From Arthrobacter zhangbolii (GTDB taxonomy: Bacteria > Actinomycetota > Actinomycetes > Actinomycetales > Micrococcaceae), in contig NZ_CP094984.1 in assembly GCF_022869865.1 (NCBI RefSeq), positions 248,001 to 312,000 on the forward strand: 64,000 bases of DNA, written 5' to 3'. The stretch's first letter is position 1; every line of letters starts with the position of its first letter. Shown here piece by piece: positions 16,764-25,742 of this stretch. The notes below the pieces were generated by a model. The model worked only from the letters and a program-made list of their open reading frames with translations. It searched no databases and was not told where the DNA came from. Made by a program: the position numbers and the translations under genes.

Positions 16764-17169
16764 TCAGCGCACGAGGTCGACGGCGGCGGAACCTCGCGAA
16801 CCCGACAAGCAGGAACAGCGCAATGACTTGGGTGATCCACAGCAGTCCCCACCAGTCGGGCTCCGGGCTGGTGGCGTTTGGGATGTGCCAGAACGGGCTG
16901 ATCGCCAGGGTCGTATCCGGGAGCTTGAATGTTGGGCCGAGCAGGGTCAGCCCAAACGAGAGAAGGACACCCAGCCATGCGGCGAGGCTGACCTGAGGTC
17001 GGGCGCCGACGACGGCTACGGATACCGCGATGACCGTCCAGACCGCGGGCACGGTTGCGACGGCTTGCAGGAAAGCGTCGCCGAAGTTGACGCCAATGTG
17101 TGCGCCGGCGGCCAGAGCGGCGATCAGTGTGCCGGGCCCCGTTCGGGGCGTCCCGGTCTGAGGAGACAC
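16764..17169 (-). pseudogene. C-terminal fragment of a second polyketide-exporter-type permease
   Basis: The minus-strand reading LQAVATVPAVWTVIAVSVAV, GVLLSFGLTLLGPTF and LAISPFWHIPN parallels the C-terminal 120 residues of the intact permease at 18554-20143. The rest of that ~530-residue protein is absent. The natural end is disturbed by a one-base change, after which the frame would have ended at TGA 16766-16764. It is a paralogous relic in the opposite orientation, about 1.4 kb from the intact gene pair. Confidence 0.75.
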
Positions 17170-17646
17170 TGAGGTCTACTATTTGCATCGTTCAGGCGAA
17201 GAACCACTGGGTGTTGAATAGTTGCTGCTCGGCTCTGCTGAACGGGCATGGGGAGTCGCGGTGAGCCTGATGCCCAACCCGCCGAAGCCGAACGCGGTGG
17301 TCGGCATTCCGGGGTTCTAGAACCACTTCAGCCGGATGTTCGTGAGGACTGCATGGACGAGGTTTTGGCCGACTCCCACGAACCCGATGTTGTCCTCTTC
17401 GCTTTACGTTGGTCACCATGGCGGAGTGCTGGTTCAGGGGGAACTGTCCGCATCGCTGTGGTCCCGCGGCAGCAGCACCCGGTTCATGATTCATTGCACG
17501 CCGCCCGGCCAGACATACTCCTCGACGTGGTCAAGAATAATCCGCAGTGATCCCGGCATAGATCCTCAGGAACCCCTTGCTGACATCGCCACCATGGTGA
17601 TTTGCCAGCACACTAGCTCTAGGCATGACTAGAGAACGGGGAGGCT
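17170..17646. other. 477 bases without a supportable gene
   Basis: Several short frames are open on both strands but none has a recognisable domain. On the minus strand, pieces such as NIGFVGVGQNLVHAVLTNIR and PTTAFGFGGLGIRLTATP are protein-like but broken by stops and frame changes, suggesting a decayed gene. The promoter of the exporter operon that begins at 17647 must lie near its right end. Confidence 0.4.
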
Positions 17647-18561
17647 ATGAGCGCGGAGTCGGTCATCAGTGTTCAGGGGCTGGAGAAGTCTTTCGGGAAA
17701 TTCCAGGCTCTGAACGGGCTGAACCTACAGGTTCAGCGTGGGCAGGTGCACGGTTTTCTGGGGCCAAACGGTGCAGGGAAATCAACAACTATCCGCGTGC
17801 TCTTGGGGCTGTTGAAGGCCGACGCCGGAGACCTGCATGTCCTGGGAAAGGATCCGTGGCGGGAGGCCGTGCCGCTGCATCGGCGGCTTGCCTATGTGCC
17901 GGGCGATGTCGCGTTATGGCCGGGCATGACCGGCGGCGAGGCCATCGACCTGCTGGGATCGCTCCGCGGCGGGCTGGACGAGGGGCGGCGGGCGGAACTG
18001 ATCCAGCGGTTTGAGCTGGATCCCGCGAAGCGGGGCCGCCAGTACTCCAAGGGCAACCGGCAAAAGGTAGCCATCGTCGCCGCACTGGCCTCCGACGTCG
18101 AACTCCTGATCCTCGACGAGCCAACCAGCGGTCTGGACCCGCTGATGGAGAACGTCTTCCAGGAAGTGATCGGTGAGGCAAAGCAACGCGGCACTACGGT
18201 GCTGCTCAGCAGCCATATCCTCGCCGAAGTCGAAACCCTCGCGGACCGGGTGAGCATTATCCGGGACGGACGGATTGTGGAGGAAGGAACGCTGGCCCAG
18301 CTTCGCGGGCATACCACCACGGCCGTCCACGCCACTCTGGAACGTGACCCGCTGCCCGGCCAGCTGACCGCATTCGGGAACGTGCACCTGGACGGCGGCA
18401 AACTCACGGCTGTGGTGGAGTCCGCACGGGTGGGTGAGGCAATGGCAGCACTCACCCCGTTCGGCATCACATCGCTGACCGTTGAACCGCCCTCGCTGGA
18501 GAGCCTCTTCCTGCGGCTGTACGACGATGACACCCCCTCTCCACGGCGCGCCCATGAGTAA
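17647..18561 (+). CDS. ABC exporter ATP-binding protein
   Basis: The ATG follows ACGGGGAGGCT and encodes 304 residues. Walker A is GPNGAGKSTT (about residues 39-48), the signature is YSKGNRQKVAIVAAL, Walker B is LLILDEPTSGLDP, and the switch His is in SSHIL. A C-terminal ~80-residue regulatory domain follows. Its 3' end overlaps the permease start by eight bases, so the two form one exporter. The type is that of the polyketide antibiotic/tetronasin resistance exporters, and probable substrates are hydrophobic drugs. Confidence 0.88.
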   Translation: MSAESVISVQGLEKSFGKFQALNGLNLQVQRGQVHGFLGPNGAGKSTTIRVLLGLLKADAGDLHVLGKDPWREAVPLHRRLAYVPGDVALWPGMTGGEAIDLLGSLRGGLDEGRRAELIQRFELDPAKRGRQYSKGNRQKVAIVAALASDVELLILDEPTSGLDPLMENVFQEVIGEAKQRGTTVLLSSHILAEVETLADRVSIIRDGRIVEEGTLAQLRGHTTTAVHATLERDPLPGQLTAFGNVHLDGGKLTAVVESARVGEAMAALTPFGITSLTVEPPSLESLFLRLYDDDTPSPRRAHE

Positions 18562-20143
18562 CGCCCTGACGGGTACCGGGCCCCTGCTGCGTGCTACTGT
18601 CCGGTTCGACGGACGTAGCTTTGTGCCGTGGATCCTGATCGCGACGGCGCTCTCTGCGTCCTCCGTGCTCGTCTACCCATGGGTCTTTCCCACCCAGCAG
18701 GACCGCCTCGGACTGGCCCTTGCCATTGGCTCCAACCCGGCACTGGGCCTGATCTTCGGGCCCGCCTACGATCTGAGCACCGACGACGGTTTCAACGCCT
18801 GGCGCAGCCTCGCCCTGGGCGGATTCCTCGCCGCACTCGGATCGATTTTCACCGTCACCCGGTCCAGCCGGGGCCAGGAGGACTCCGGACAGGCCGAGCT
18901 TCTAGCATCCGGTGTGCTGGGCCGGAGCAGCCGTCTGCTGGCGGGAGTGAGCCTGGCCCTGATCGGCTCGGTGGCTCTGGGCGGCGTCGCCGGAGTCGTC
19001 ACTTCCTGGTGCGGCGGCGGCTGGAATGCCTCCCTGCTGCTGGGAGCAACGTTCACTGCCACCGGTTGGATGTTCGCGGCGGTCGCCGCTGTGACCGCGC
19101 AGCTGGGATCCGATGCGCGGACGGCGAACTCGCTGGCTGTGGGTACCTTCGGCGCGCTTTTCCTGCTGCGCGGCTTTCTGTATTCGGTGGAGGCACCGGA
19201 CTGGACGTCTTGGATAAATCCGTTGAGTTGGATGACGGAAACCCGGCCGGCCAGCGGCAACCACTGGTGGACGCTGCTCCCCGCAATGGCTCTTACCCTG
19301 GTCCTGCTCGCTATAGCCTTCGTGCTGCAGTCGCGGCGCGACTTCGGGCAGGGGGCAATCGTCCCCGGACCCGGCCCCGCCCGGGGCAGGGTTGGAACTC
19401 CGTGGAGCCTGGCGGTCCGGCTGAACCGTGCCCCGCTCCTGACGTGGACCGTTGCATTTCTGATTATCGGGGTGGTCTTCGGGTTTTTTGCCCGCTCCTT
19501 TAAGGACATCCTGAGCGGTGACAGCGCAGCCGCCTCGGTTCTCGCATCCGGCGCAGCCACGCCGGATGGCCTTGCGCCGGCCTTCCTGGTGACGATCCTG
19601 AGCCTGGTCGGTATTCTCGCCGCCATTCCCGGCGTGCAGATCCTGCAGAAGGTGCGGATCGAGGAACTGGAGGGCCGGCTTGAGCCCGTTCTGGCCGCCG
19701 CCGTTCCGCGCTCCCGTTACTTCACGGCAAACGCCATGCTCGCATTGGCCACACCAACCATGTACCTGCTTCTCGCTGGAGCCATCATCACGGCGCTGGC
19801 CTCCGGGGACCTGGGCATCGACGCCGGCAAGGTTCTGCTGCAGGCCGTCGTGACGGTTCCGGCCGTATGGACGGCTACCGCCGTCTCGGTGGCGGTCGTC
19901 GGTGCGCGGCCGCAGGTGGTAATCGCGTCCTGGGCTGGTGTGTTTATTTCCTTCGTGCTCACGTTGCTGGGCCCGACGTTCAGGCTCTGGGACTGGGTAC
20001 TGGCGATCAGTCCGTTCTGGCACGTTCCCAACGTTTCCGTCGACGACGCCGGGTGGGGCGGGTTGGTGGGAATCTCCGCCGTGACTGCGGTGTTCCTGCT
20101 GATCGGTTTCACTGGTTTTCGCCGTCGGGACCTCGATGGGTAG
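18554..20143 (+). CDS. ABC exporter permease (polyketide antibiotic type)
   Basis: ATG 18554 sits inside the last codons of the ATPase gene, and the product is about 529 residues with roughly twelve membrane spans. The sequence has the two-half layout of the TnrB-like permeases: FVPWILIATALSASSVLVYP at the start of half one, LLTWTVAFLIIGVVFGFFA at the start of half two, and VTVPAVWTATAVSVAVVGAR near the end. It forms the membrane channel for the ATPase encoded just upstream. A truncated paralogue lies at 16764-17169. Confidence 0.86.
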   Translation: MSNALTGTGPLLRATVRFDGRSFVPWILIATALSASSVLVYPWVFPTQQDRLGLALAIGSNPALGLIFGPAYDLSTDDGFNAWRSLALGGFLAALGSIFTVTRSSRGQEDSGQAELLASGVLGRSSRLLAGVSLALIGSVALGGVAGVVTSWCGGGWNASLLLGATFTATGWMFAAVAAVTAQLGSDARTANSLAVGTFGALFLLRGFLYSVEAPDWTSWINPLSWMTETRPASGNHWWTLLPAMALTLVLLAIAFVLQSRRDFGQGAIVPGPGPARGRVGTPWSLAVRLNRAPLLTWTVAFLIIGVVFGFFARSFKDILSGDSAAASVLASGAATPDGLAPAFLVTILSLVGILAAIPGVQILQKVRIEELEGRLEPVLAAAVPRSRYFTANAMLALATPTMYLLLAGAIITALASGDLGIDAGKVLLQAVVTVPAVWTATAVSVAVVGARPQVVIASWAGVFISFVLTLLGPTFRLWDWVLAISPFWHVPNVSVDDAGWGGLVGISAVTAVFLLIGFTGFRRRDLDG

Positions 20144-20215
20144 CCATTCGTCGCCGATGGAGCGGGGAGTGGCGTTTTGACGTCGCGGTGGGGGATCCCT
20201 CAGCGTGCGTGGTGG

Positions 20216-20581
20216 TCAGCTTGGGATCGGAGTCTGCTGATACGACGCGAGAGCCCAACCGTGGCTGTTACGGACATACACGCTGGTCATTAGGGCCTCG
20301 AATGCCGGTGCTGGGTTGTCGCGGTAGGCAGTACCTCGATAGACGAGCACGGCGGCGGATTCCCCGAGTGGGATGAGTCGTTCCTCATCGATGTCGTAGG
20401 AACGCCATGGTGGTGCTTCATTGAGTGAGTCAATGACGTCCTGTCGGCTGAACACTTGACCGTGTGCCAGGACCATGACGCCGTCGTCTGTCATGATTCG
20501 ACCGTAGAAGTCGGCACCGGTGCTGTTGCACAGCGATTCCCAGCCCTGATGCTCTAACTCCATAAGTTCTTGCAGGCTCAT
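20216..20581 (-). CDS. SnoaL/NTF2-like (DUF4440-type) protein
   Basis: From ATG 20581 the product has 121 residues, beginning MSLQELMELEHQGWESL. The pattern of an N-terminal helix, then FYGRIMTDDGVMVLAHGQVF and DVIDSLNEAPPWRSYDIDEE, and closing strands SVYVRNSHGWALASYQQTP is that of a small NTF2-fold protein of the DUF4440/SnoaL group. Such folds bind small hydrophobic ligands or act as minor enzymes. The frame stays open upstream to 20656, but the shorter start fits the family. Confidence 0.72.
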   Translation of the reverse strand: MSLQELMELEHQGWESLCNSTGADFYGRIMTDDGVMVLAHGQVFSRQDVIDSLNEAPPWRSYDIDEERLIPLGESAAVLVYRGTAYRDNPAPAFEALMTSVYVRNSHGWALASYQQTPIPS

Positions 20582-20747
20582 GTGGCTAGGGTAGTCGCCC
20601 TTGTAAGGCCCTGGCTGCCCGAGCGTCGTGCGGCCATTGGCCGCACACGCAAGCAACGCGCCCTGTATCTACATCTTCAGGTCAGCCCGTCCCCATCGCT
20701 ACATGTGGCCTATCTTCAGGTGCCGACGGCGGGCCACGGTCGTTCGC

Positions 20748-21599
20748 TCAAAAGGACTGTTTCTCGAACCAGGAATTTGCTCTTGAGACCGCCCTGTCGA
20801 TCTCTGCTGGAGGCCGTTCATGGAGAATGGCGAAGGCAAGCTGCTGGAGCCGAAAGGTATTCCGCCGGACGGAGGCCCGGCGCACCTCCGCAGCATTCGC
20901 AATGAGTGAAAGTTGTTTCCATCCGTTCCAAACACCCACGCAGGCGAGGTCGGTGGACAGGTCGCTTCGGGAAGACAGGTCCCAGTCGAGTACACCCGAC
21001 ATGCGCCCGCCCTCCCAGAAGACGTTGTGGCCCCCGAGATCGCCATGGGCAAACACTTCCTTGACTGGCTCAAGGTTCACCAACGCCCAGATCGCATCCA
21101 TGGCTTGCCTCTGCACCTCCTGCTTCAGGCGTGGAAGTACCTCTTCGCGCTGGATCCGATACCACTCCGGCCCCCCACAAAATGCCAGAGGCTCAGCGAG
21201 CAACCCTGAGATTGGCTCCGTGGGAATGGATGACATCCGGGCGAGCAAGTCCTGTAGCTCTGATGGCTCACCTTCACCTGCAGGACAAGGTGAGCCGGGC
21301 ACCAGTTCAACCGCAACGGCTGAAAACTCATTTAGCGTTACTGCCGGGCCCAACGATCTGGGTACGTGGAATCCGATCGATACCGGAATGCTGTCTACTA
21401 GTTCCTGGCGCTTTCGCATCTCAACGTTCATGCGCGGATCGCGTCCGATCCGAACCGCAGCCGCCCCATGCAGCAGAACAACAATATGAGCTGACCCGAT
21501 CTCTACAACCTGTCGCTGAGCCGCTTGTGCAGCCGGCGACAGGTCCTTAATAGCGATATCCACGATCGAGTGAAGAATGCCGTCTTCCATGCTCCCCAT
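20748..21599 (-). CDS. aminoglycoside-phosphotransferase-family protein
   Basis: The 283-residue protein has the APH kinase-like fold. VFAHGDLGGHNVFW supplies the catalytic Asp and the downstream Asn, and GVLDWDLSSRSD supplies the metal-binding Asp. The N-terminal lobe has VVLLHGAAAVRIGRD. This superfamily includes antibiotic kinases and many kinases of unknown small molecules, and the sequence gives no direct hint of an aminoglycoside substrate. It stands alone between a DUF4440 gene and a divergent unknown gene. Confidence 0.82.
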   Translation of the reverse strand: MGSMEDGILHSIVDIAIKDLSPAAQAAQRQVVEIGSAHIVVLLHGAAAVRIGRDPRMNVEMRKRQELVDSIPVSIGFHVPRSLGPAVTLNEFSAVAVELVPGSPCPAGEGEPSELQDLLARMSSIPTEPISGLLAEPLAFCGGPEWYRIQREEVLPRLKQEVQRQAMDAIWALVNLEPVKEVFAHGDLGGHNVFWEGGRMSGVLDWDLSSRSDLSTDLACVGVWNGWKQLSLIANAAEVRRASVRRNTFRLQQLAFAILHERPPAEIDRAVSRANSWFEKQSF

Positions 21600-21785
21600 G
21601 ACCCGAAACTAACAGGGCTCTGTCGCAGATGCGCGTTTTGCCGCTAGGCCGCAGCAGAAACAGGCATGGCGTTGCACCGCGTTGTTCCCGGCGATCGAGC
21701 GTCGCGATCCGGTCCTTTACGGGACATTTGCGGCCTGAAACTCATTCCCATTTACAGACATCTTCGCTTGATTCATAGTCAAGGC

Positions 21786-22469
21786 ATGAGAGTGGTCGGT
21801 ATTCTCCCCGAAGACGCCCCCGATCCCCGTGTTGAATGGGCCGAAAACCTGAAGCGCATGCCTATTCCGGTGCTGGGGCTTGTACCCCAGCCGTCGCTGG
21901 AGGACACGGACTTAGTCAGCCTGAACTCCGCCATGGGGGAACATGGGTACAGCGAAATGACAGCGAGCATCACCTACACTCTCTGGCGAAACCCGGATGA
22001 TCGCTCAGACCCGGTTAACCTCGCGGACCTCGACGAGGAGACCCGCAGATCGATCGAGGAAGTTCCGCCCTGGCCCCGGCCTCCGTGGCTGATCGAGCAG
22101 GTGGAGCGAATGCGCTATCCGCAGCTGTGGGAGGCCGTGCGAACCACTTGGCACCGCGAGCCGTCGGAGCGTTCTTCGGTTCAAAGCCTCCTGGCTGACC
22201 ATGTCAACTACATCCTCATGAACCAGTACCGGCAAGAGCTCTGGCCAGGGGCCAACCCCTGGGACCAGCACGCACCCATAATTACCGGCCGGATGGTCAA
22301 CGGCCACGCCAGGACCGTCGTCAACGGAGTCGATGTGCCCGGTGCAGAGGTCGATACCGACCCGTTCGTCTACGGCGTCGGAGCCCGCTTTACCGGCGGC
22401 GTCGTGACCGCCGTACTTCCACGCACTGAACTCAAATGGATCCAGGTCCGGTTTGCGACCCGAGGCTGA
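21786..22469 (+). CDS. hypothetical protein
   Basis: From ATG 21786 the product is 227 residues, soluble and acidic in its middle. Recognisable stretches include RVVGILPEDAPDPRVEWAEN, WLIEQVERMRYPQLWEAVRT and VNYILMNQYRQELWPGA. It ends with a likely beta region (RTVVNGVDVPGAEVDTDPFV). No signal peptide or membrane span is present. I do not recognise the family, although the composition looks like a normal native gene. The upstream in-frame extension to 21666 has no ribosome site. Confidence 0.62.
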   Translation: MRVVGILPEDAPDPRVEWAENLKRMPIPVLGLVPQPSLEDTDLVSLNSAMGEHGYSEMTASITYTLWRNPDDRSDPVNLADLDEETRRSIEEVPPWPRPPWLIEQVERMRYPQLWEAVRTTWHREPSERSSVQSLLADHVNYILMNQYRQELWPGANPWDQHAPIITGRMVNGHARTVVNGVDVPGAEVDTDPFVYGVGARFTGGVVTAVLPRTELKWIQVRFATRG

Positions 22470-22483
22470 CGGAGCACGCGACG

Positions 22484-23089
22484 CTAGTCGCTCTCAGGGT
22501 GCAGCGACGGATCCGCGCCGGTTTCGACCCATCGGGTGAAGGTGACCGTCAGACCATCCCGCGTGGGCGAGGCACAAAACGGACCGGCCGCGGCACTCGC
22601 GGTCTCGCTCAGGGGAGCGACGCGGATGAGGCGGAAAGGTTCATCGCCGGCGCGTGCCCTGATGGTGACAGCGTCACCGGATCTGCTCAACCGCACCGTG
22701 ATGACCTGACCGATCCACTCCGGAACAGGTGCCACCGACCAGTCCGAGACCTCGTGCGTGACGACGGCACCAACCTGCGGAATCCCGTCGGAAACCTCGA
22801 CGCCGGCCTTGATCCACACCGACTCCGAGACGTGCAGGAAGATTCCCGCCTGATCGAACTGCTCCGAGTAGTCCAGGAGAAACGAGACCTCCATTGCACC
22901 CTCAGCACCTAGCGGCGCAAGGAGAGCATGTGCGCTGTCATGGACGAACCCATACGAGGTGTACCTCCACGCATCACTGTGCCCGGCCGCGGTCACCTGC
23001 AGACAATTCCCGTCAGCGACGACTTGTATCGGCGGGTTACGCCACGTCCCCCGGCCCCAGGCAATCTGGTTTTCTTCGGCCTTTGTCAT
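22484..23089 (-). CDS. DUF1349 family protein
   Basis: From ATG 23089 (GGGGAG about ten bases upstream) the product has 201 residues. The sequence fits the DUF1349 concanavalin-like beta sandwich: DAWRYTSYGFVHDSAHALL, EVSFLLDYSEQFDQAGIFL, SVWIKAGVEVSDGIPQVGAV and a last strand LTVTFTRWVETG. Members resemble glucanase-like lectin folds, but their biochemical role is mostly unproven. It is convergent with the unknown gene at 21786. Confidence 0.82.
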   Translation of the reverse strand: MTKAEENQIAWGRGTWRNPPIQVVADGNCLQVTAAGHSDAWRYTSYGFVHDSAHALLAPLGAEGAMEVSFLLDYSEQFDQAGIFLHVSESVWIKAGVEVSDGIPQVGAVVTHEVSDWSVAPVPEWIGQVITVRLSRSGDAVTIRARAGDEPFRLIRVAPLSETASAAAGPFCASPTRDGLTVTFTRWVETGADPSLHPESD

Positions 23090-23262
23090 CGCGCTCAATC
23101 TCCCCGTGTGAGTCTTGAAATCCTTTTACATTGTCCAAGCAGTGGCGCATGGGCCTGCACTTGGGGCGATTCAGTAGCGGTCGTTGGGTGGCTAAGCCTG
23201 CCCCACTCGTTTCACGCTCCCATGAAGATAGTTGGTGAAGCCGAGAGGCTGATGCGGATTGG

Positions 23263-23730
23263 CTACTGGTGAGAGCCCTCGTCCGAGGCATTCTCCAACC
23301 AATCCCTTAGCCCGTGCCGAACAGCGAAGATACCGGCAAGCAGGGCGAGGGAAACAAAAAACCCGAAAAGGATTGCCGGGCCTCCAAACTTCGTCCAGGA
23401 CAGGGCATGGGCACACACGCCGGCAAAGACCGCTGCCATGAACGCAAGCGAAGCCGTCATAACGTTGGTCCATCCGACTGTCCGGCTGTCCAGCGACCTT
23501 TCCGTCAGGACAGCGGAGACGAGCTGCCACGCTGCCACCAACGCCACTTCAAAACCGATGAACCCGACCGTAATTGCTGCGGTATAGGGGAAAGCGAGAT
23601 ACGCAGCTTCGGGAAATCTGCCGGCGTAGCTGTCACCCGCCTGCGGAATGAGAATGAGCTGAAGCAGTAGTGCTCCGAGAGCTAGGACTGCGAACGCAAT
23701 GCGCAAAGGCAGGGCTTCCTGCTTCGTCAT
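23263..23730 (-). CDS. DUF2975-like membrane protein
   Basis: The 155-residue product has four predicted spans: residues about 9-30 (RIAFAVLALGALLLQLILIP), 48-70, 88-108 and 118-136 (GGPAILFGFFVSLALLAGIF). This is the size and topology of DUF2975 proteins. In many genomes that family is followed by a small Cro/CI-type regulator, which is not present here. The call is tentative and based mainly on topology. Confidence 0.6.
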   Translation of the reverse strand: MTKQEALPLRIAFAVLALGALLLQLILIPQAGDSYAGRFPEAAYLAFPYTAAITVGFIGFEVALVAAWQLVSAVLTERSLDSRTVGWTNVMTASLAFMAAVFAGVCAHALSWTKFGGPAILFGFFVSLALLAGIFAVRHGLRDWLENASDEGSHQ

Positions 23731-23809
23731 AGCAACATCATCTTCCTATCTCACGGTTGTTTTGCCTGCTTTGGCGGGAGGGGCTCTTCAAGCCTTGCTG
23801 CAAACGCGA

Positions 23810-24319
23810 TCAGAAAACAGACCAGCAGATGCTATTCCTGCGGGCCTGGTCCTCCAGGACCAGGGAATGGAGACGGTCCGGTATCTGCTGACGCTGCCAG
23901 TCGCGCTCAGCACGCGCGGCGCCCCGTTCCTGATCGTGAGGTGCCGTCGCAGCAGCAGCCCTGATGGCATACGCGGCCGCCCCCAGATTATGTTCCGGAA
24001 CGTGGGCGACACAGGCCGCCTGCCCGGCCGCGTACGCGGCGAACCGGGAAGCGCCACGCAACGGACGCGCAGCACCCATCGCGTGTCCGCCGATTGCACG
24101 AGTGGCCATCATCTTCACTTCACCGCGCGTCCAGGCCCGTACAGCTTCAATCGCCCTACGAGGCCGATCATCCGCACGGTTTGATATCTCGAAGAGCTCT
24201 AAGACATGCTCTGCGCAGGTAGCCGCCCACAACGCCAGGAGCCGGTGATCGGCTTCCGTCAAAAGTCCACCGCGTCGGACAGACACGAGACGAGGATCGC
24301 GGACAGCAGGGAGAATCAT
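23810..24319 (-). CDS. putative immunity protein (Imm-5-like)
   Basis: The 169-residue protein resembles actinobacterial small helical immunity proteins: LLALWAATCAEHVLELFE near the start, RPRRAIEAVRAWTRGE, then an Ala-rich helix GASRFAAYAAGQAACVAHV and HNLGAAAYAIRAA. Such proteins normally neutralise a polymorphic toxin, and no toxin gene is seen beside it. It could be an orphan immunity gene that protects against neighbours' toxins. Confidence 0.62.
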   Translation of the reverse strand: MILPAVRDPRLVSVRRGGLLTEADHRLLALWAATCAEHVLELFEISNRADDRPRRAIEAVRAWTRGEVKMMATRAIGGHAMGAARPLRGASRFAAYAAGQAACVAHVPEHNLGAAAYAIRAAAATAPHDQERGAARAERDWQRQQIPDRLHSLVLEDQARRNSICWSVF

Positions 24320-24382
24320 GGGACTGTTTTTACTCCTCCCTGTTCTGGCAGCGGCACAACACCCGGACGGTTTATGGCCTCA

Positions 24383-25099
24383 TTATGCAACTGTGGGCGT
24401 CGTCGGCGCGGAACCAGGAACCGCTTCCTGGCTTGAGGTGGTGCTCCGGCGGCCGGGTGTCGTCATCAGTAGGATCACGCCCAGCACGGCGCCCCATATG
24501 GTGAGGGTATCGAAGGCGAGGCGCTCGGTAATGCCAAGGCCCAATGAAATCGATGGCCCACCGCTGATCGCATCGATGAAGAGAACAAAGCCGGCGATCG
24601 AGAGTGCGAGACTCGCCAGGGTCAGGGCTAACGCCCACCGTGCTGCCGTGCTGCCTTTGAGTGCGACGGCGAGGATGGCCATTCCGATCCACTGCATCAG
24701 GGCCTGGGCCAGGGCCGCGGCGTCATGAGCCTCCGGGTGAGTATCCCAGGGTAGGAAACCGACCAGCATCACAAGCGCACCGCCCGCGGCCAGGAAGGAC
24801 ATCGCGGCTTTCCCTACCCGCTGTCGAGGCCAGGCCGACCACAGAAGGATGGCTCCGACAGCCATCAGGGCTCCGTTGGCAATCGTGGAACCGTTGGCCA
24901 GCAGATGGCCGGGGGAGCAGATGTAGCGCTCGACGTGCGTGCCGGCGTCGAACGTCCTGCAGGCGGTCACGCCGAGATCGCTAATGAAATTTGAGGACCA
25001 GGAGTACGGGTTTGGCCACTGCGCTGCCGCAATTACCTGCGCCGGAAAGGTCAGGAGGCACAGCGTCCACAGCGCGGCGCCCCAACGAAGTCGTGTCAT
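24383..25099 (-). CDS. DUF998 membrane protein
   Basis: From ATG 25099 the product has 238 residues and about six membrane spans. The DUF998 signature is visible in the first loop, NPYSWSSNFISDLGVTAC, followed by VLTMV-like spans such as GALVMLVGFLPWDTHPEAHD. It is divergent from a TetR gene, with palindromes between them, so the regulator probably controls it. The function of the family is unknown. An in-frame upstream start exists at 25114 but has no better ribosome site. Confidence 0.8.
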   Translation of the reverse strand: MTRLRWGAALWTLCLLTFPAQVIAAAQWPNPYSWSSNFISDLGVTACRTFDAGTHVERYICSPGHLLANGSTIANGALMAVGAILLWSAWPRQRVGKAAMSFLAAGGALVMLVGFLPWDTHPEAHDAAALAQALMQWIGMAILAVALKGSTAARWALALTLASLALSIAGFVLFIDAISGGPSISLGLGITERLAFDTLTIWGAVLGVILLMTTPGRRSTTSSQEAVPGSAPTTPTVA

Positions 25100-25113
25100 G
25101 CCCCGAGCATACA

Positions 25114-25151
25114 ATACGAACGTATGGTTTGGTTCGGAGTAATCTCAAACC
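25114..25151. promoter_or_regulatory. likely TetR operators between divergent genes
   Basis: Two inverted repeats lie in the short gap between the DUF998 and TetR starts: ATACG-AA-CGTAT (25114-25125) and GGTTTG...CAAACC (25126-25131 with 25146-25151). The second ends directly before the TetR ATG at 25152, which suggests autoregulation. Confidence 0.6.
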
Positions 25152-25742
25152 ATGACTTCGGCGGGCGCCCAGCGCATTCTTACGGCTGTGCAGGACATTC
25201 TGGTTGAGCGCGGTCTTGAAGAGGTGACGATCCGCAACGTTGCTGCAGCCGCCGGCCTCTCGATAGGCGCCGTCCAGCATCACCATAAGACGAAAGACGA
25301 TTTGATCATGGCGGCCATGAACGAGGTCTCCAGGAACTTCATCGAGCGGGTGGGCTCCGCAGTGCACCCGGAGGCATCGGCGCGGCAGAATCTGGACGCA
25401 GTGTGCAGGATTCTCGGGGGAGTGGACGATGAATCCCGCACCGCTTCGGTGATTTGGTTGTCCTACGCCTCGAAGGCCACAACCAGCAGTGCAGTTGCCA
25501 GCGCCCATCAGGCATCCTGGCGCCTGATGGAAGAAGGCCTGACAACCCTGCTCCGGCAATGGAATCCGGACCTCGCCCCGGATGACGCCGCCATGCTCAT
25601 GGCACTGCTCGATGGCCTGGCCATCGCCAGGGTAACTGAGACCGATCGAATGACATCTGAACGGGCTCAGCGTCTCATCGACCAATACCTGGACGGGCTC
25701 GAACCTCAGCTCCAGGAACGCGTGGACAGTACCACCAGATAG
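25152..25742 (+). CDS. TetR-family regulator
   Basis: The 196-residue protein has the N-terminal TetR helix-turn-helix, with RILTAVQDILVERGLEEVTI, then RNVAAAAGLSIGAVQHH, and the start of helix four in KTKDDLIMAAM. The C-terminal part is helical and probably binds a small ligand. It is transcribed divergently from the DUF998 gene and very likely represses both promoters. Its last 37 bases overlap the convergent VOC gene. Confidence 0.88.
   Translation: MTSAGAQRILTAVQDILVERGLEEVTIRNVAAAAGLSIGAVQHHHKTKDDLIMAAMNEVSRNFIERVGSAVHPEASARQNLDAVCRILGGVDDESRTASVIWLSYASKATTSSAVASAHQASWRLMEEGLTTLLRQWNPDLAPDDAAMLMALLDGLAIARVTETDRMTSERAQRLIDQYLDGLEPQLQERVDSTTR

Noticed and set aside
18902-20023. 373-codon frame antisense to the exporter permease
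   Set aside because: Shadow frame with no recognisable protein features; the sense frame is a clear twelve-span permease.
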